Part shown: positions 29,545 through 42,147 of the stretch, in pieces
Layout of the letters: each line of letters opens with the position of its first letter
Numbering within the stretch: the first letter of the stretch is position 1
Source of the DNA: Limnomonas spitsbergensis
Taxonomy: Eukaryota > Chlorophyta > Chlorophyceae > Chlamydomonadales
Length of the DNA stretch: 64,000 nucleotides
Direction of reading: 5' to 3'
Assembly: GCA_037349105.1 (NCBI GenBank)
Contig: JAYJMM010000027.1
Location: 1,240,001-1,304,000, forward strand
Notes under the pieces: generated by a model
What the model was told of the DNA's origin: nothing
Databases searched by the model: none
The model's input: only the letters and a program-made list of their open reading frames with translations
Made by a program: the position numbers and the translations under genes

Positions 29545-32500
29545 GTGTCGCCAACACGCCTGCAGAACAGTGCGGTTCGTAAAATGCCTGTAGAGATGAC
29601 AGGCATAGATCTAAACCCCGATAGGCACCAGCACCCTGACGTCCAACGGAGGAGTGGGCGTCTGAGGGGGCTGGAGCCGGGAATAGACCTAAAAAATGCT
29701 AGTGCTGAGATTGTGGCAGAGGCCCTGTTGATAGCGGAAAAGCTGGCAGAACCAGTAGAACAGCCCGCAGAGGATTGCAGGGTACGTGAGCCAGACCGTG
29801 TACCACCCAGAGGGGCAGGGGCGCAAGCAGATGGTGCAGTACTAGTAACACGAAAAGGCATTGGTCGAGGGGGTCCGTTGCCCGCTGGTTCCGACAGCAG
29901 TCTGAATTTCGAGCAGGGGCAGACTCAAGCAGGGACCCCAGAACTGATCTTGGATCAAGCAACGGAAGCATCCCAGAGCTGTGACACGCGACAGAGCAGT
30001 GAACCTGAGGCCGAGCTGCAGCAGAGCCTGCCCAGGATAGCGAGTGTTGCACAGCGGGTTGAAAAAGAACCCAGCCAACCGGATCTAAGGGCCAAGGTAG
30101 CCGCAGCTTCAGACAAGTTTGCAGGCTGTGATAAAACCGGCACAGACAAACCTCGAATAAAGACGGAGGGAGATAGGGCCAGGATTGTGCCTGCAGAGGT
30201 CAAGCACGAGGAAGCTGAGCCCCAGCCAGCAGCGGGCAGACAGAGCTCGCAGGCAGGCAAGGAAAAGGAGAAATCAGTTGAGCCGGTAGGGGAGCCTTGG
30301 GCTGACCTAATATCCGAGGAAGAACAGCCAGACCCAGCTCAGAACAAGCAGGGGCAGCAGACGACAGCAGAACTGCGTCCCGTGCAGCAGCTGCAGCCGC
30401 GCAAGGCACTGGTTAGAAGAGGAGCTGGATCCACAGTCTTCGGCACACCGCTGTCCAGTTTTCCACCCAGTGCAAACAGACCTGCGCAAACGTCCAAGGA
30501 GGGATCTAGCAGCCAGATGCAAAGAGAGCCAGAGCGCTCCGAGGCAGGGGGAGTAGTGTGCGGCAATGAGGAGTCGGAAGGGCCAATTGGGTGGGCAGGA
30601 ATTGTGCAGTGGGCAACAGACCTGTGGAAGCAAGTGTGCTCCAGGACGTTCTTGCATTTCCAGGACCAGGTCACAGCCATTGAGGAGTTCAAGGCCCATC
30701 ATCTGAGGGGGTGGGCAACAAAGGCCATGTTAGGTATCCCCCACACAGGGTTGGACAGGGCGATACTGTTAGCCGCCCTTGGACAGGTATCCAAGGGAAG
30801 GGCGGGACACGAAGCAGCCAGGGCCGTTAAAGCCTTTGCAGATGAATGGTGCAACGAAGTCACGGGTGACCAGGAGGAACCTGGATCAGAACCAGAGGAT
30901 GAGGAGGACCAGGCGTGGGAAGGATTTGAAACAGAGGCGCAGCGGCCTGAGGGGCGCAGGGAGGTGCAAAGGTGGCAGCAGCAGGCGGGAGCCGCGCCAA
31001 CACCAACACTCAGATCTGCAGCTTTCGAGGTCAGCAGCGAGCCCAGCCTCAGAGGACGGCCAAGGGGCAGGGAAGCGCCCAGAGCCAGCAGTCCAGCCGC
31101 CAGCGAAAGGGCGGAGTTGACTAGCCGATCACTCGCCAGGATGGCAGAGCACAGCACAGCAACACGCAGAGCAAGCAGGCAAGAGTCTTATGAGTTGCTG
31201 CGCATCGTCGAGGACAGAGAGAACGCATACCAGGAAACCCAGGTGGATTACATCAAGGAATTCCTAAGGAACAGGCAGTCAGGCGCAGCAAGGGGAGCCA
31301 GGAGGAATGAGCCTGCGGGCAGCGCACGGAGCAGTGGTCCAAGAATACAGGAGGCCAGAGAGGAAACACAGTCTGATTCCTATGCCAGGAATTACACAGG
31401 CGGAACGCAGCCAGGTCGGCAGAGCCAGGAGCCGCCCAGGGGGCAGGCATACTCCAGGGAACAGCCTCACCAGCACAGCCAAGAGCCGCCCAGAGGACAG
31501 GCAGAGGGCAGGGAACAGCCAAGCCAGCAGAACCAGGAGTTGCCCAGGGGACAGGCAGAACCCGGTGGAGCACAGTCTCGAAGGCCTGGATCTGACAGCA
31601 GACCAGGCAGAAGCGAATCAGAACGTCCGCCACCCGAAGGGAGTAAAAGCTCAGCAGGCAGAGCGGGCAGACAGCCATCACGAGGCGCTCACGATCAGGA
31701 TGAGGATTATACCAGACATGACAGGTATCATTCAGGCCGCAGCCCATCGAGGGGCGGCAGTGGAGGACCAGGGTCGCGGTCAGAGTCAGTAGATTCGGGA
31801 CCAGGAGGAGCGGACAGACGCAGGTCGGGGGCCAGACAGGAGTCCAGCGACCAGGAAATGAAAAGGCTCGAGCGGGAGCAGGCGAGGGTGAACCTGCAGC
31901 TGCAGCAACAGATGGTATTGCAGCTGGCAGGGGTAGCCAAGGTAGCCAAGATCCCAGCCATCCAAGGCAACGTACCAGTCCTGGATATGTCACACCCAGG
32001 AGCGGTTGCAGCCAGAAAGTATTGCCAGGCGTGTGGGTACTGGGGATCGCACAACAGGTTGGCAATGTCAGATGACCAGCCAGCATTGGCCGTGGTGGCA
32101 GGTGAAATAGCTGGATCATGCCAGTCGCCGTCAGCTATGACGTTGCTGATCAAGTCGCTGGTCAAGCTGTGGGACAGCAAGCCTGCCAGCATGAGGCCGC
32201 TGATGGCAGCCATCAGGGCAGCGCCCCACGCAGGAAACAGAATTGCCAGAGAGGTGGAACGGATCGGACAGCAGTGGATAGCCCCAGCGGAGCAGCAGGG
32301 TTGCGAAGCTTCGCTACTCACGTTGTGGATCCGGGTGGTCCAGGAGGAGGTGGGAAAGCCAACTTCAGAGGAGAGGACGGCCATCACCAACCTCAGGTTA
32401 GGGGTAAAGACTACTCTAGACCCAGATGTCAAGCCAGAGGAGACGGTGGAGGCATTTGCCCACAGAGTGCTGACAACAGCAGAGTTGCTGCAGATCTCAA

Positions 32501-35500
32501 GGGATGCAGTGGATCACTTCGGCAGAAGCCACTCGGTCTCGCGCATGTTCCATGACGGACTGCCAGCAGTTGCTAGAGCCAAGCTGAGCAAGTTTGTTAT
32601 GACAGTGCCAGGGTACCTCAGCATGAGTGATGAAGACCAAATCGCAGTACTCACGCAGCAGGTGGTGCTGTGGGAGAGGTTTGCCCTGGAAATGGGTGAC
32701 CTGGGAGGTACCGGCTTCAGGCAGATAACCAACAGCGGGCCTGGCCAGGGAGAAGTACAGCCCAGCAGGGGCAGGAGAGAGAGAGCAGGACAGTGGGAGA
32801 TGCGAACACGCCTTGATGGAATTGTGCACCCCACAGGCTCAGCAGCAGTACCACAGGCGCGGATGGATGGTAAACCCAGAGGAGTTGCCTGGGCAGACCA
32901 AGCAGGGGCGGCAAATTACAACGCTGAGGGTGGCTCAAGCGCAGCCAAGGCATGCTACCAGTGCGGTAGTACGTCGCACCTCGCCAGGGATTGCAGGGCG
33001 CCCAGGGCCAGGGATGAGCGCAGACCTATGCCCTTGGTTACAGACATCACACCTGGACCGGCCAGACAGCCGCAACAGCAGTATCCGCAGCAACAGCAGT
33101 ATCCGCAGCAACAGCAGTATCCCCTGCCGCCAAGGCCGCAGCAGGGACAGGCGGCAGGCAAGCCGTATGACAGGAATCAGAACAGCAGACAGTATCCTAG
33201 GCCTGGGCCTGGCCAGGGAGGTCAGGTGCAGCAGGCAGCCCACGTGTCGCATCTCAGCAATGCAACGGGGCAGGCTGAGCCTGAAGGATGGCACCAGACC
33301 ATGGCAGAGATGCTCAGCGAGTCCGTAGCACTCATGACGCAGGTTGGGCTGGTACCCAAGCCTGCAGGTTTCAAACAGGCGGTTCATAACGCCCGTCCTA
33401 AGTCGTTTATGCCAGAACCTTTGCAGGAGGAGGAACCAGTGCCAGGATTCGTGGAACCTCCCTCCAGGAAGGGGGCAAAGAGGCTGGTATTGAGTAAACT
33501 TGCTGACGATATGTCTGACATCCGCCTACAGGTGTTCAAGCTGAACGAGAGGCTTTCAGCGCTGTCTTTCACCACGATGCCCATGGGAGCAGATAACTCC
33601 GGCCACAGGGGTGAGACCAGTAACACCAGGCCAGAGGGTAGAATGGTGACAGCTGCACCCAAGCTGCAGTATTTCAAAAATGACAGAAGCAACCTGGAGC
33701 AGTGTGTGGGACTTATGGTAAATGGGAAGGTCCTGGTGGCTCAGAAAGCACTCATGGACTCCGCATGCACGTGCCATGTCATCACCGTCAATATTGCAGA
33801 GCAATTAGTCGCCATGGGGGCAGAGCTGGTGCGTACAGACGAGAAGATACGTACCACAGACAATGCAGGGGCAGATTTGTATGGAGTGCTGTTCATTTAT
33901 GTGGTGTATGGATACGGAGGGCCCAATGCCATTATGGAGCCAACGGTGGTCAGGGTCGTTAAGACACCGCCAGATGCATATGAGCACTTGGTAGGGAACC
34001 CAGAGTTCCTCAAGTATAGCGGGGTTTTAGAGGCAGCAGGGAGGCTGACCTTACGACCCAGAGAGGGCGCACAGAGAGCGCAGGGGGTCAAGGACCTTAC
34101 GCTTCCACTCGTGCGGGCATCTCCAGCAGGGGGGTACCAGGCAGCAGCAGTGGCATGGGCTGGAATTCAGTGCGGATTCGCAGAAAGAGAGGGCTGGCCA
34201 GCTGCAACAGTTGAAACAGAGCACGAACAGCTCTTAAAGCATTCCATGGCCACACGCGCAGGTGCCGCTATGAGGACCGAGCAGGGCGCAGGACCCAGCA
34301 GCGAGCCAAACTCCAGGCTACAAAGGCGCAGGCTGGTACCAGTCGAGGCGGCAGTGGCAGAGGCCGCAGCGCCAACCGCAGAGGAAATGGCAAGAGCGCG
34401 CAGAGCCGCAGAACTCTCTGACGTTGAGAAGAGGGCAATCAGAGACTTCATGCCAGCATGCCCCGCCTACCCGTGCGCCTTGTGCGGAAAACCAGACAAG
34501 CACTCGGTGGAGGAGTGCGAGAGGAGGATTCAGGATTTTTCAAGGACACCAGAAACAGCGCCTGCGGAGCAGGCAGGGCCGCCTGCAGCGCAGAGGAGGG
34601 GATACGGCACAGCGGCAGCCGATAGAGCTGCACAGGCAACTTCAACGCGCAGCAGGGGAGAGCAGCAGCAGCAACAGCAGCAGCTGCAAAAGCAACCACA
34701 GGTGGCAGGACCTAGAGTGCAGCAGGCCGGCAACGGCAGGGATAGGCAGACGCAACAGCAGCAGGGGCAGGGAAAGCCAGGAGCGGCAAGGGCCCCCGCG
34801 CAATCAGCCAGCAACAGCGAAGATGAGGCGCAGGAAGCAGAGGAGGAGGAAGATTGCAGCGCAGAGCAGGTTCCAGAGCCAGGGACCAGCCCACAAGACA
34901 GGCAAATCCACAGGCTGGCAGGGCAAGTCAACGGGCTGAAAAAGGCTCTGAGATGGAGAGAGCGGCAAATGTGGAAACAGTCAGCGGAAATTGTGGATTA
35001 CCTGAAAGGCCAGCTGGCCGGGTGGAAGGTCATCACGGATGGTCAGCAGGTCATGACAACGGTCCAGCGAGAGTACATCCTGCGTTCAGAGGAGCTGAAC
35101 GAGCTGCAGGAGGCCCTGGGACTACAGCACTTGGGGGGCCCGCCAAACCACGGGCAGCCGCTCCCATTCGAAACAGACCCAGAGTTGGCGGGGTGCGTCA
35201 GGGCAATGATGGCGACTCCGTCCCCGCTACCAGACGTGGACAACGAGCAGCCAGGCGTGGAGGAGCCGAAGAGGCGCAGTCCTTCTAGCAGCGACGAGAG
35301 TGGCTCAGGGGACAGAAGGCTACGACGGCGCAGCAGAAGCGTGCAAAGGGCCATCAGTGAGGAGCGCCAAGGGGCGGTGCCAACGCCGGCAGCCAGGACC
35401 CAGCGGCAGGGCGCAGGGAGGCGCAGCAACAGCGAGGAAAGGAGCAGGGACCGCAGACAGCGGTCACCAAGCAGGGACCAGCCCAGGGGCAGATCCAGGG

Positions 35501-38500
35501 AACGGCACCATGCTGAGGTTGCCAGGCCTTACAGGCAGGGGCAGGAGCACCAGAGAGGCCCAGGCCCCGGGCCAACGAACAGAAACCTGGCAGAGGGCAG
35601 CGGGGCGGCAGAGCCTAGGCGTCACCTGGGACCGCGCCATGGTGGATTGTGCTTCAAGTGCAATCAGCCGGGGCACTTTGCCAACGAATGCACCAACCCG
35701 GAGCAGGCCGGGCCGACAGGCGACAGGCCAGGGGCACCAGCAGGCCCAGCGCGGGGCTATGGAACCTGGGGCCCAGGCAGGGGCCAGGGGATGCCCATGG
35801 ACAGCAGGCGTAGGACCTTCGATACCGCCATGGGAACTCCCAGTGCAAGGGACTTCCAGCAGGGGGCAGCAGGCCCCAGCGCGTGGCCAGAACCGCCAGC
35901 GCGACAGGCACCACCGGAGGGCGAGCAACCAAGGTGGGAGGGTACAGGAGGCCACACGTGCTTCATGACAGGCCACATGGAAATTAGCCAGGACAGAGAT
36001 GCCTACCAGGCTGAGGTCAGTCAGGCAGGACCAGTTCAGGTGGCCCCTCAGAGGGTGCCAGAAGGGCAGGTAGCCAGTCAGGTAAACCACTGGGCGATGG
36101 CTGTAGAGGCGTTAGCCATGAACCATTATGGGACTATGCCTGCAGGGTCGGCCAGATCCGTAGCACATGCATTGGAGTTCTTGAAGGATCTCCAGAGGAG
36201 GGGGTGCCCAGCTCCGTGTGTAGGATGGCCTAATCTGATGCAGAGGTTCCTCGACAGTGAATGGGACCGGTATGATGAGCAGTGGGATGAGTTTGAGAGA
36301 CGTGAGCGGGAGGCAGTACCCCAGCACAACGTCGACGGGTGGGAGACCGATTCGGGGTCCAACTTTTTGGCAGACAGATATGAGCCCCGGGAACCCTCAC
36401 CCGTGCATGAGAGAGAGTTCGGTGTGCTATGCCCAGGTACCCCGGAGGGCATTCAAGACACAGGCAGAGGGGTAGCGGGAGCAGCCGCCGAGACAGGGGA
36501 GCCACCCAGAGCGGAGCTCCGATGCCCAGTGGCCAGAGGGACCGCAGCAGGGAGCCAGCGGGACGCTCGGGCGGGGCCTGTTAGGACCCATAAAGGCACC
36601 AGCTCTCGGTGCAATGCTTGGGGAGGAATTGACGAGGACGGAGAGACACAGCACGGCAGCGAGAGGGAAGGGAGGTCTGACGCAAGGGGCGAGGACAGGC
36701 AGCTTGACCAGTCCTTCAGCAGAGACAGGTCCTACAGCAGAGAACGCATCTACATACAGCCGTTCCCGCAGTCGCTGCCAGCAGGCGAGCCTTTTGTGCA
36801 GTACTTCCGCCTGGGGGAAGAGATGCCAGAGGCGTCCACCTCCAGGGCTATGCTGACTGTGCCAGCAGATAATACGGACGGGCCATGTCGGTTGCAGAAC
36901 TATAGGCTCCCAGGAGGCGGGGAGCAGACATGTGTTAACAGAGCAGCAGCCATGCAGGCAGTTGCCAGGATGATTTTCCCGTGGGACGCAGTGACAGCTG
37001 TCATGCTGTGCGCCGCGCTCAAAGGATACATCCAGCCCAGCACAAATATGGCAGATTATATGCAGAGGGGATGGTCGCGGCACCCCATCTATACATACTG
37101 CGTCAGCGAGATGGTGAGCCTCGCCATTGCAGCAGGCATCACAGCGGTGGATGCAGCGGGCTGGACGCACCCGGACATGCCAGACATTGCGCCAGCCGAG
37201 GGGATGTGGCAGGGCGCGCAGCCAGGATTCATGCGCACGCCGTGGGCGATGGATTGTGTCCGTGAGCTGATGGGGCACCCAGCCCTCAGAGACCGCGCAT
37301 TTTATGTGCCAGTCCAAGCCATGGGCGAGTTCGGGAGATTTGTGGAAACAACAGAGCAGGCCCCAGTGAGGGCAGGGCTGTGTCACCCAGGCAGGCCAGG
37401 GCGGTGTGAGGCGACCATCGAGGCGTCCATTGTCATCCCCAGGACGGTCGCAGGACAAGCAGTGCCGTGGGGGCCAGCGCCAGGGGACGCCAGGGCAGCC
37501 ATTCCAGTCCAGCAGCTAGTAACTTACTACTATGAGGAGATGGCTGATGAGGAGTTGCCCGTTTCATCGGCATGGATCCACATGCACGCGACTCACGATG
37601 ATATGCCCGTCTACCTGTTTGCTAGGCACCAGCAGGACGTGGCAGTCACTAAGTGCGCGTCAGTAGACGAGGCGGAGTTCCATGCCTATACCTACGCTAG
37701 GGGAGCAGACCCGACAGTGTGGACGCTCATGCTAATGGCGCTGCAGAGGGTCCTGCTCCCAGGACAGCGATCAGCGGCCATGCGGCATGTGTGGGGCGTA
37801 GAGGATCAGTGGGCACCTACAGAGGTAGCAGCCTGTCCGACATGGCCTTACGGACCCCAGCAGTCGCCAGCTTCAGGAGCCATGTGGGAAGGAGAGGAAG
37901 AGCTGGCGAGCTCACCGTTCGCAGTAGAACGCCTGGCAGCATATGTGCACCAGTGGGTGCGTCAGGAGCGGAGGGCGTGGCACGACAACAGGGCCAGCAG
38001 CGTGCTGCCCTATTGGCAGGCTGACGTCATAACAACGCAGTTGTGGAGACAAGCGCACCCAGCAGGGGTGCGCACGCTGCACCCTCTGTTCAGAGGGGCA
38101 GGGGAAGTAGGCATCGAGGAGGAGTTGGAGGACTTGAGGAACCAGCCGAGTAGGGGACATGGGCCGGTGGGCAGGCGAGGCGCCGATGCAGAGGAGCCAG
38201 CAGCAGCCACCGATGGCCCTGTCCAGGATGAGGAGCCGGAATGGACCCAGGCGGCATTTGTAACATTTGGGGCGGCAGCAGCCTCATGGGAGATGTTGGA
38301 GTATGTGGACGACTTGGAGGTAGCAGCACTGGAAGCTGAGCCTAGGGGACGGGCAGAGCCCCAGGCAGCCCTAGACATTGTCAGCACACCGCCCGCGGAG
38401 GACTCAGATAGCAGGACCCCGGAGTTCAGCGACGACGTTTCAGAGGGTCCACCACCACTGGTTGAGATCACCGAGTCAGATGAGGAGTGGCACGAGGCAG

Positions 38501-41500
38501 GAGCCGGGCCCCCGGACCAGGATAGCGTCACCAGAGCAGAGGCTCGGGATGCAGAGGGCAACTACGTGCCAGCAGACAGCGGCCCAGGACCAGGAAGCCC
38601 AAGGTACGGCATGGTGGGAGAGCTGCCACAGCTGAGGCGCGCGTGGGTGCGCGGCATCTTTCAGGAGCAGGCAGCAATGAAAGAGCGCAGAAGCAGGAGG
38701 GCCGCTATTGAGCTTGGGAACGGAATCACACTGGAGGAAGAGGCAAACCAGGTCGCAACGGGGATCAGCCTTCAGCAGGCAGCAGACCAGCACGCTCGCA
38801 GGCCCGAGGGGGCAGCAGCAGACAAGACAAGCAATGGGCGCCCGGGATATTCCCAAATCAGCCAGCCAGCACAGACAGCGGCACAGGGGCCTTGGGGTGA
38901 CCCAGCGGCGTACAGCACGAGGCGCTGGGTTGCAGTGCTCAGGAATTTTGTCGATCAGCTGGACGTGCTGCGAAGGCAGGAAATGGGGCAGCAAGAGGCG
39001 GGCCAGGAGGCTAGCCTGCTGTTTCGACTTAAAATGCTACCACAGCCCGATCCGGACCCCAGGATGGGAGGTTACAGCAGGGCGGTCAGGGAGCTACGGG
39101 AGGAGCTGACGGAGAGAGTATCAGCCCTCTACACGGGAAGAGCAGAAGGAGCGGGCACCCAACAGCCGTCGGACAGCCGCAGCAGACAGGCCCAAACCAA
39201 CAGGGGCGAGGACCTCGCCGGCAGGGTTGCCGGCGCACAGGACGCTATCCGACGCGGCTGGGGGCAGGATGAGCACGCGGGCGCAGGCAGCAGTACGGCC
39301 GTGCAGCGCGCTAACCACAGGCAGGAGAGAATGGCACAGTGCAGCACAGGACAGAGCCCAGGAGCAGGGCCAGACAGGGCCAGTGCACTTTGGGCTGACA
39401 CTGCCAAGTTGCAAGGAAAGAATTCTAAGAAGGCCAGGAGACGCGCAGGAAAGGCGCAGAGGGCGGCCGCGGACAGGAACCGAGGCAGCAGACCAGGATT
39501 GGATTGCCCAGCCCTGCCACTCAGGGTCTGCCAGGTAGACCTGGAGATCACGTGGGCCAGAGAACAGCAGCCGCCAGAGCAGATTGCAGAGCCAGGCGTT
39601 CAGCCCGCAGAGCAGTTACAGCAGCAACCCATGCGGAAGACGACAGCGTGCAGAGGACTCCTCACCTGTACAGCAATTAAAGGGATCCTTACGGGAGCGC
39701 TCCAGCTGATACTGGTGTGGCTGCTGCTGTCGGTGTGTGTGCCAGGGGCGCGAGCTACAGGGCAAGGAGTGCGAGGAGGAGGATTTACAGCAGGCCAAGG
39801 TGCTTTTGTTTCGGGAAGGGAGGCAGCAGCAAAGCTGTCGTCTGGATGGTTGCGCCCACCGGCTGTCAGCTCCATGAGGGACACCAGCGGGAGGGGCGCA
39901 TGCAGCCAGCAGGAGAGATGGCACAACGGCAACACCACTGGCGAGGAAGAGCTGCCCGCGGTGGACGACCCGCAGGCGGCTGTGGTGATCGACATGTTTC
40001 AGCCGGGGGGAGTTGTGGAGCCACCCGCAGAGTACGTCAAGACCAAGGAGGGATGGCTGCTGGGCAAGCACCCAGACTTCACTGCGGAGCAGCAGGAGAG
40101 CCTGGAGCAGAGCCTCAGGGATCGCCAAGGAGCATTCGCTTACTCCATGGAGGATCTACCAGGCTACTGCGGCACGCAGGGTGAGTTTACACTGGCTTTA
40201 GAAGACGAGGTCAGTTCGTGCTTTCAGAAGTCCAGGGATATGCCACCGCCTAAAGCAGCAATTTTTAAGGAAAAGTGTCAGCCAATGATTGAGGCAGGCA
40301 TCATAGTCAAGGTGCCCCAGGGGGGGCCTATCAAGTTTGCGGCCAACTCAGTAGTAGCAGCCAAGAAGAGTGCTGACACTGGGGAGTGGACAGACCATCG
40401 AATAGCGCACGATATGCGCAGGTTAAACCTGCGTACGGCCAAGCAGGAATTTGCCATCCCCAGGATGGAGACTATTTTTCAGAACCTGGGCACTGCCAAG
40501 ATATTCAGCAAGGTTGATCTCCGGTCGGGGTTCATGCAGATCCCTATAAAGGTAGAGGACCAGCCTAAGACAGCTTTCTGGATGGGACCTGAGCTGTGGA
40601 TGTACACAAAGCTCAATTTCGGTCTGCGCAACGGGCCTCCTTTCTTTCAGCGTATGATGGAAGAAGAGATTGCCAGGGCAGGCCTGAGTGCGTTCTGCGT
40701 AGCATTCATTGACGATTTGCTAGTGTACAGTGACACACCTGCAGAACACATCAGGCATGTGGAGCTGATGTTGGACATGCTCCACAGTGTAGGATTAAGG
40801 GCGCACCCCGACAAGTCCCTGTTTGGGTGTGCAACAGTAGAGTACCTGGGTCACAATGTGTCGGCCAAGGGGCTCACGCCGCACGCTGCTAAGATAGCAG
40901 CAGTTATGGCGCTGCCAGAGCCCGCATCGGTGAAAAACATTCAGGAGGTCATGGGATTCTTGAATTTTTACCGGTGCTACGTCCCGGACTTCTCGAAAAA
41001 GGCAGCATGCATCAACGCATTGCTGGTCCAGGGGGTCCCGTTTGTGTGGGGGCCAGAGCAGTCGCAGGCGTTCCAGTTGATTAAGACAGAAATGTGCGAG
41101 GGCGGGAGAGTCCTGCGCAGACCAGATTACAGTGGGACAGGACCAGACGGCAAGGGGCCGCCAAGGCCGTTCTTGTTGTACACAGATTTTTCTAAGCAAG
41201 GCATAGGCGCAGTGCTAGGGCAGTGTGATGACAGCGGGCGGGAGTATATGGTGGCATGCACATCCAGATCCCTGAACAAGAGCGAGAGGAACTATTCCTC
41301 GTTCCAGGGGGAGATGCTGGCCGCAGTGTATGCAGCACGCACATACCGCCACATGCTGTTTGGGTGCAAGGTGCATCTCATCACTGACCATGAGCCGCTC
41401 ACTTACCTCATGGACAACCAGACGTTGGTAGGCCAGCACGCTAGGTGGGCTCTCATGCTTCAAGAGCTCGACATTACCATTGTCCACCGCTCAGGAGCAT

Positions 41501-42147
41501 GCCACCAGAATGCAGATATCCCGTCCAGATCCCCCCTCCCATCCTCAGCTGACCGCACAGGGGCCAGGCTGGATACAGTCGCGCCCGAGCCAGCAGCCAG
41601 GGAGGAGGCGAGTGGGAAGCAAGTAGCTTTGCTCACAGGGTTGGGCAGAGTGAACCAGTGGCATGCAGACCAGATAGTGCGCATGGCGCAGGAGGGCAGA
41701 AGGAGAGTACAGATGTTGCGAGCTGCAGAGGCAGCTTGCGTGACAGCACCGGTGGGGCAGGAGATATCCTCTGCCGCCACTGACGATGATGAACAGGCGC
41801 AGCCTGTCAGTACAGCAGAGCAGGCGTTCAGCAGCAGGGAGCGATCCAGGGCAATGATCAGTGATGTTCTTGCTGACTTGCCTCGGGTGACGCCCCCTCA
41901 CTCCCTTGCAGGCCTGGATACAGCTTGCCTGTCAGGTGGGGCTGTGCGGGCCATGGAGACCGAAGGAGTCGTCCTCTTCGAGCCTTTTGGAGGTATGTGC
42001 TCAGGGCTGGAAATGGTACTCAGGGCAGGTATCCCAGTAGTGCAGTACTTGTATGCAGATATCAGTGAGGAAGTCAGAGAGATCGCAGGGGGTCGCCTGT
42101 TGCAGTTGCACAAGAGATTCCCCCAGTTGCTCCCGGTCCCCATTTGA
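29545..42147 (+). CDS. Giant Gag-protease-RT-RNase H polyprotein of element B (truncated in methyltransferase)
   Basis: 4200 codons; start at 29545, with an alternative ATG at 29584. Gag-like helical region about residues 780-1060, CCHC knuckle [14 protein letters not shown] near 1137, retropepsin-like [10 protein letters not shown] (Asp 1405), further Cys/His knuckles [15 protein letters not shown] (1644) and [14 protein letters not shown] (2036). Residues about 2440-2940 form an uncharacterised, apparently globular region rich in Trp, Tyr and Met. A hydrophobic segment (about 3372-3402, [16 protein letters not shown]) precedes RT (FIDD, Asp 3723) and RNase H (Asp 3881). Methyltransferase motif I (FEPFGG) is at about 4145. 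Relative to element C, two bases are missing at about 42136-42142, so the frame ends at 42147 inside the methyltransferase. The region from about 3415 on is closely similar to element C. Confidence 0.85.
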   Translation: MSPTRLQNSAVRKMPVEMTGIDLNPDRHQHPDVQRRSGRLRGLEPGIDLKNASAEIVAEALLIAEKLAEPVEQPAEDCRVREPDRVPPRGAGAQADGAVLVTRKGIGRGGPLPAGSDSSLNFEQGQTQAGTPELILDQATEASQSCDTRQSSEPEAELQQSLPRIASVAQRVEKEPSQPDLRAKVAAASDKFAGCDKTGTDKPRIKTEGDRARIVPAEVKHEEAEPQPAAGRQSSQAGKEKEKSVEPVGEPWADLISEEEQPDPAQNKQGQQTTAELRPVQQLQPRKALVRRGAGSTVFGTPLSSFPPSANRPAQTSKEGSSSQMQREPERSEAGGVVCGNEESEGPIGWAGIVQWATDLWKQVCSRTFLHFQDQVTAIEEFKAHHLRGWATKAMLGIPHTGLDRAILLAALGQVSKGRAGHEAARAVKAFADEWCNEVTGDQEEPGSEPEDEEDQAWEGFETEAQRPEGRREVQRWQQQAGAAPTPTLRSAAFEVSSEPSLRGRPRGREAPRASSPAASERAELTSRSLARMAEHSTATRRASRQESYELLRIVEDRENAYQETQVDYIKEFLRNRQSGAARGARRNEPAGSARSSGPRIQEAREETQSDSYARNYTGGTQPGRQSQEPPRGQAYSREQPHQHSQEPPRGQAEGREQPSQQNQELPRGQAEPGGAQSRRPGSDSRPGRSESERPPPEGSKSSAGRAGRQPSRGAHDQDEDYTRHDRYHSGRSPSRGGSGGPGSRSESVDSGPGGADRRRSGARQESSDQEMKRLEREQARVNLQLQQQMVLQLAGVAKVAKIPAIQGNVPVLDMSHPGAVAARKYCQACGYWGSHNRLAMSDDQPALAVVAGEIAGSCQSPSAMTLLIKSLVKLWDSKPASMRPLMAAIRAAPHAGNRIAREVERIGQQWIAPAEQQGCEASLLTLWIRVVQEEVGKPTSEERTAITNLRLGVKTTLDPDVKPEETVEAFAHRVLTTAELLQISRDAVDHFGRSHSVSRMFHDGLPAVARAKLSKFVMTVPGYLSMSDEDQIAVLTQQVVLWERFALEMGDLGGTGFRQITNSGPGQGEVQPSRGRRERAGQWEMRTRLDGIVHPTGSAAVPQARMDGKPRGVAWADQAGAANYNAEGGSSAAKACYQCGSTSHLARDCRAPRARDERRPMPLVTDITPGPARQPQQQYPQQQQYPQQQQYPLPPRPQQGQAAGKPYDRNQNSRQYPRPGPGQGGQVQQAAHVSHLSNATGQAEPEGWHQTMAEMLSESVALMTQVGLVPKPAGFKQAVHNARPKSFMPEPLQEEEPVPGFVEPPSRKGAKRLVLSKLADDMSDIRLQVFKLNERLSALSFTTMPMGADNSGHRGETSNTRPEGRMVTAAPKLQYFKNDRSNLEQCVGLMVNGKVLVAQKALMDSACTCHVITVNIAEQLVAMGAELVRTDEKIRTTDNAGADLYGVLFIYVVYGYGGPNAIMEPTVVRVVKTPPDAYEHLVGNPEFLKYSGVLEAAGRLTLRPREGAQRAQGVKDLTLPLVRASPAGGYQAAAVAWAGIQCGFAEREGWPAATVETEHEQLLKHSMATRAGAAMRTEQGAGPSSEPNSRLQRRRLVPVEAAVAEAAAPTAEEMARARRAAELSDVEKRAIRDFMPACPAYPCALCGKPDKHSVEECERRIQDFSRTPETAPAEQAGPPAAQRRGYGTAAADRAAQATSTRSRGEQQQQQQQLQKQPQVAGPRVQQAGNGRDRQTQQQQGQGKPGAARAPAQSASNSEDEAQEAEEEEDCSAEQVPEPGTSPQDRQIHRLAGQVNGLKKALRWRERQMWKQSAEIVDYLKGQLAGWKVITDGQQVMTTVQREYILRSEELNELQEALGLQHLGGPPNHGQPLPFETDPELAGCVRAMMATPSPLPDVDNEQPGVEEPKRRSPSSSDESGSGDRRLRRRSRSVQRAISEERQGAVPTPAARTQRQGAGRRSNSEERSRDRRQRSPSRDQPRGRSRERHHAEVARPYRQGQEHQRGPGPGPTNRNLAEGSGAAEPRRHLGPRHGGLCFKCNQPGHFANECTNPEQAGPTGDRPGAPAGPARGYGTWGPGRGQGMPMDSRRRTFDTAMGTPSARDFQQGAAGPSAWPEPPARQAPPEGEQPRWEGTGGHTCFMTGHMEISQDRDAYQAEVSQAGPVQVAPQRVPEGQVASQVNHWAMAVEALAMNHYGTMPAGSARSVAHALEFLKDLQRRGCPAPCVGWPNLMQRFLDSEWDRYDEQWDEFERREREAVPQHNVDGWETDSGSNFLADRYEPREPSPVHEREFGVLCPGTPEGIQDTGRGVAGAAAETGEPPRAELRCPVARGTAAGSQRDARAGPVRTHKGTSSRCNAWGGIDEDGETQHGSEREGRSDARGEDRQLDQSFSRDRSYSRERIYIQPFPQSLPAGEPFVQYFRLGEEMPEASTSRAMLTVPADNTDGPCRLQNYRLPGGGEQTCVNRAAAMQAVARMIFPWDAVTAVMLCAALKGYIQPSTNMADYMQRGWSRHPIYTYCVSEMVSLAIAAGITAVDAAGWTHPDMPDIAPAEGMWQGAQPGFMRTPWAMDCVRELMGHPALRDRAFYVPVQAMGEFGRFVETTEQAPVRAGLCHPGRPGRCEATIEASIVIPRTVAGQAVPWGPAPGDARAAIPVQQLVTYYYEEMADEELPVSSAWIHMHATHDDMPVYLFARHQQDVAVTKCASVDEAEFHAYTYARGADPTVWTLMLMALQRVLLPGQRSAAMRHVWGVEDQWAPTEVAACPTWPYGPQQSPASGAMWEGEEELASSPFAVERLAAYVHQWVRQERRAWHDNRASSVLPYWQADVITTQLWRQAHPAGVRTLHPLFRGAGEVGIEEELEDLRNQPSRGHGPVGRRGADAEEPAAATDGPVQDEEPEWTQAAFVTFGAAAASWEMLEYVDDLEVAALEAEPRGRAEPQAALDIVSTPPAEDSDSRTPEFSDDVSEGPPPLVEITESDEEWHEAGAGPPDQDSVTRAEARDAEGNYVPADSGPGPGSPRYGMVGELPQLRRAWVRGIFQEQAAMKERRSRRAAIELGNGITLEEEANQVATGISLQQAADQHARRPEGAAADKTSNGRPGYSQISQPAQTAAQGPWGDPAAYSTRRWVAVLRNFVDQLDVLRRQEMGQQEAGQEASLLFRLKMLPQPDPDPRMGGYSRAVRELREELTERVSALYTGRAEGAGTQQPSDSRSRQAQTNRGEDLAGRVAGAQDAIRRGWGQDEHAGAGSSTAVQRANHRQERMAQCSTGQSPGAGPDRASALWADTAKLQGKNSKKARRRAGKAQRAAADRNRGSRPGLDCPALPLRVCQVDLEITWAREQQPPEQIAEPGVQPAEQLQQQPMRKTTACRGLLTCTAIKGILTGALQLILVWLLLSVCVPGARATGQGVRGGGFTAGQGAFVSGREAAAKLSSGWLRPPAVSSMRDTSGRGACSQQERWHNGNTTGEEELPAVDDPQAAVVIDMFQPGGVVEPPAEYVKTKEGWLLGKHPDFTAEQQESLEQSLRDRQGAFAYSMEDLPGYCGTQGEFTLALEDEVSSCFQKSRDMPPPKAAIFKEKCQPMIEAGIIVKVPQGGPIKFAANSVVAAKKSADTGEWTDHRIAHDMRRLNLRTAKQEFAIPRMETIFQNLGTAKIFSKVDLRSGFMQIPIKVEDQPKTAFWMGPELWMYTKLNFGLRNGPPFFQRMMEEEIARAGLSAFCVAFIDDLLVYSDTPAEHIRHVELMLDMLHSVGLRAHPDKSLFGCATVEYLGHNVSAKGLTPHAAKIAAVMALPEPASVKNIQEVMGFLNFYRCYVPDFSKKAACINALLVQGVPFVWGPEQSQAFQLIKTEMCEGGRVLRRPDYSGTGPDGKGPPRPFLLYTDFSKQGIGAVLGQCDDSGREYMVACTSRSLNKSERNYSSFQGEMLAAVYAARTYRHMLFGCKVHLITDHEPLTYLMDNQTLVGQHARWALMLQELDITIVHRSGACHQNADIPSRSPLPSSADRTGARLDTVAPEPAAREEASGKQVALLTGLGRVNQWHADQIVRMAQEGRRRVQMLRAAEAACVTAPVGQEISSAATDDDEQAQPVSTAEQAFSSRERSRAMISDVLADLPRVTPPHSLAGLDTACLSGGAVRAMETEGVVLFEPFGGMCSGLEMVLRAGIPVVQYLYADISEEVREIAGGRLLQLHKRFPQLLPVPI

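Noticed and set aside
31253..32432. Long open frames opposite and in the second frame of Gag in elements A and B
   Set aside because: They mirror Gln/Gly/Arg-rich low-complexity coding sequence; the sense frame carries the zinc knuckles and protease motif.
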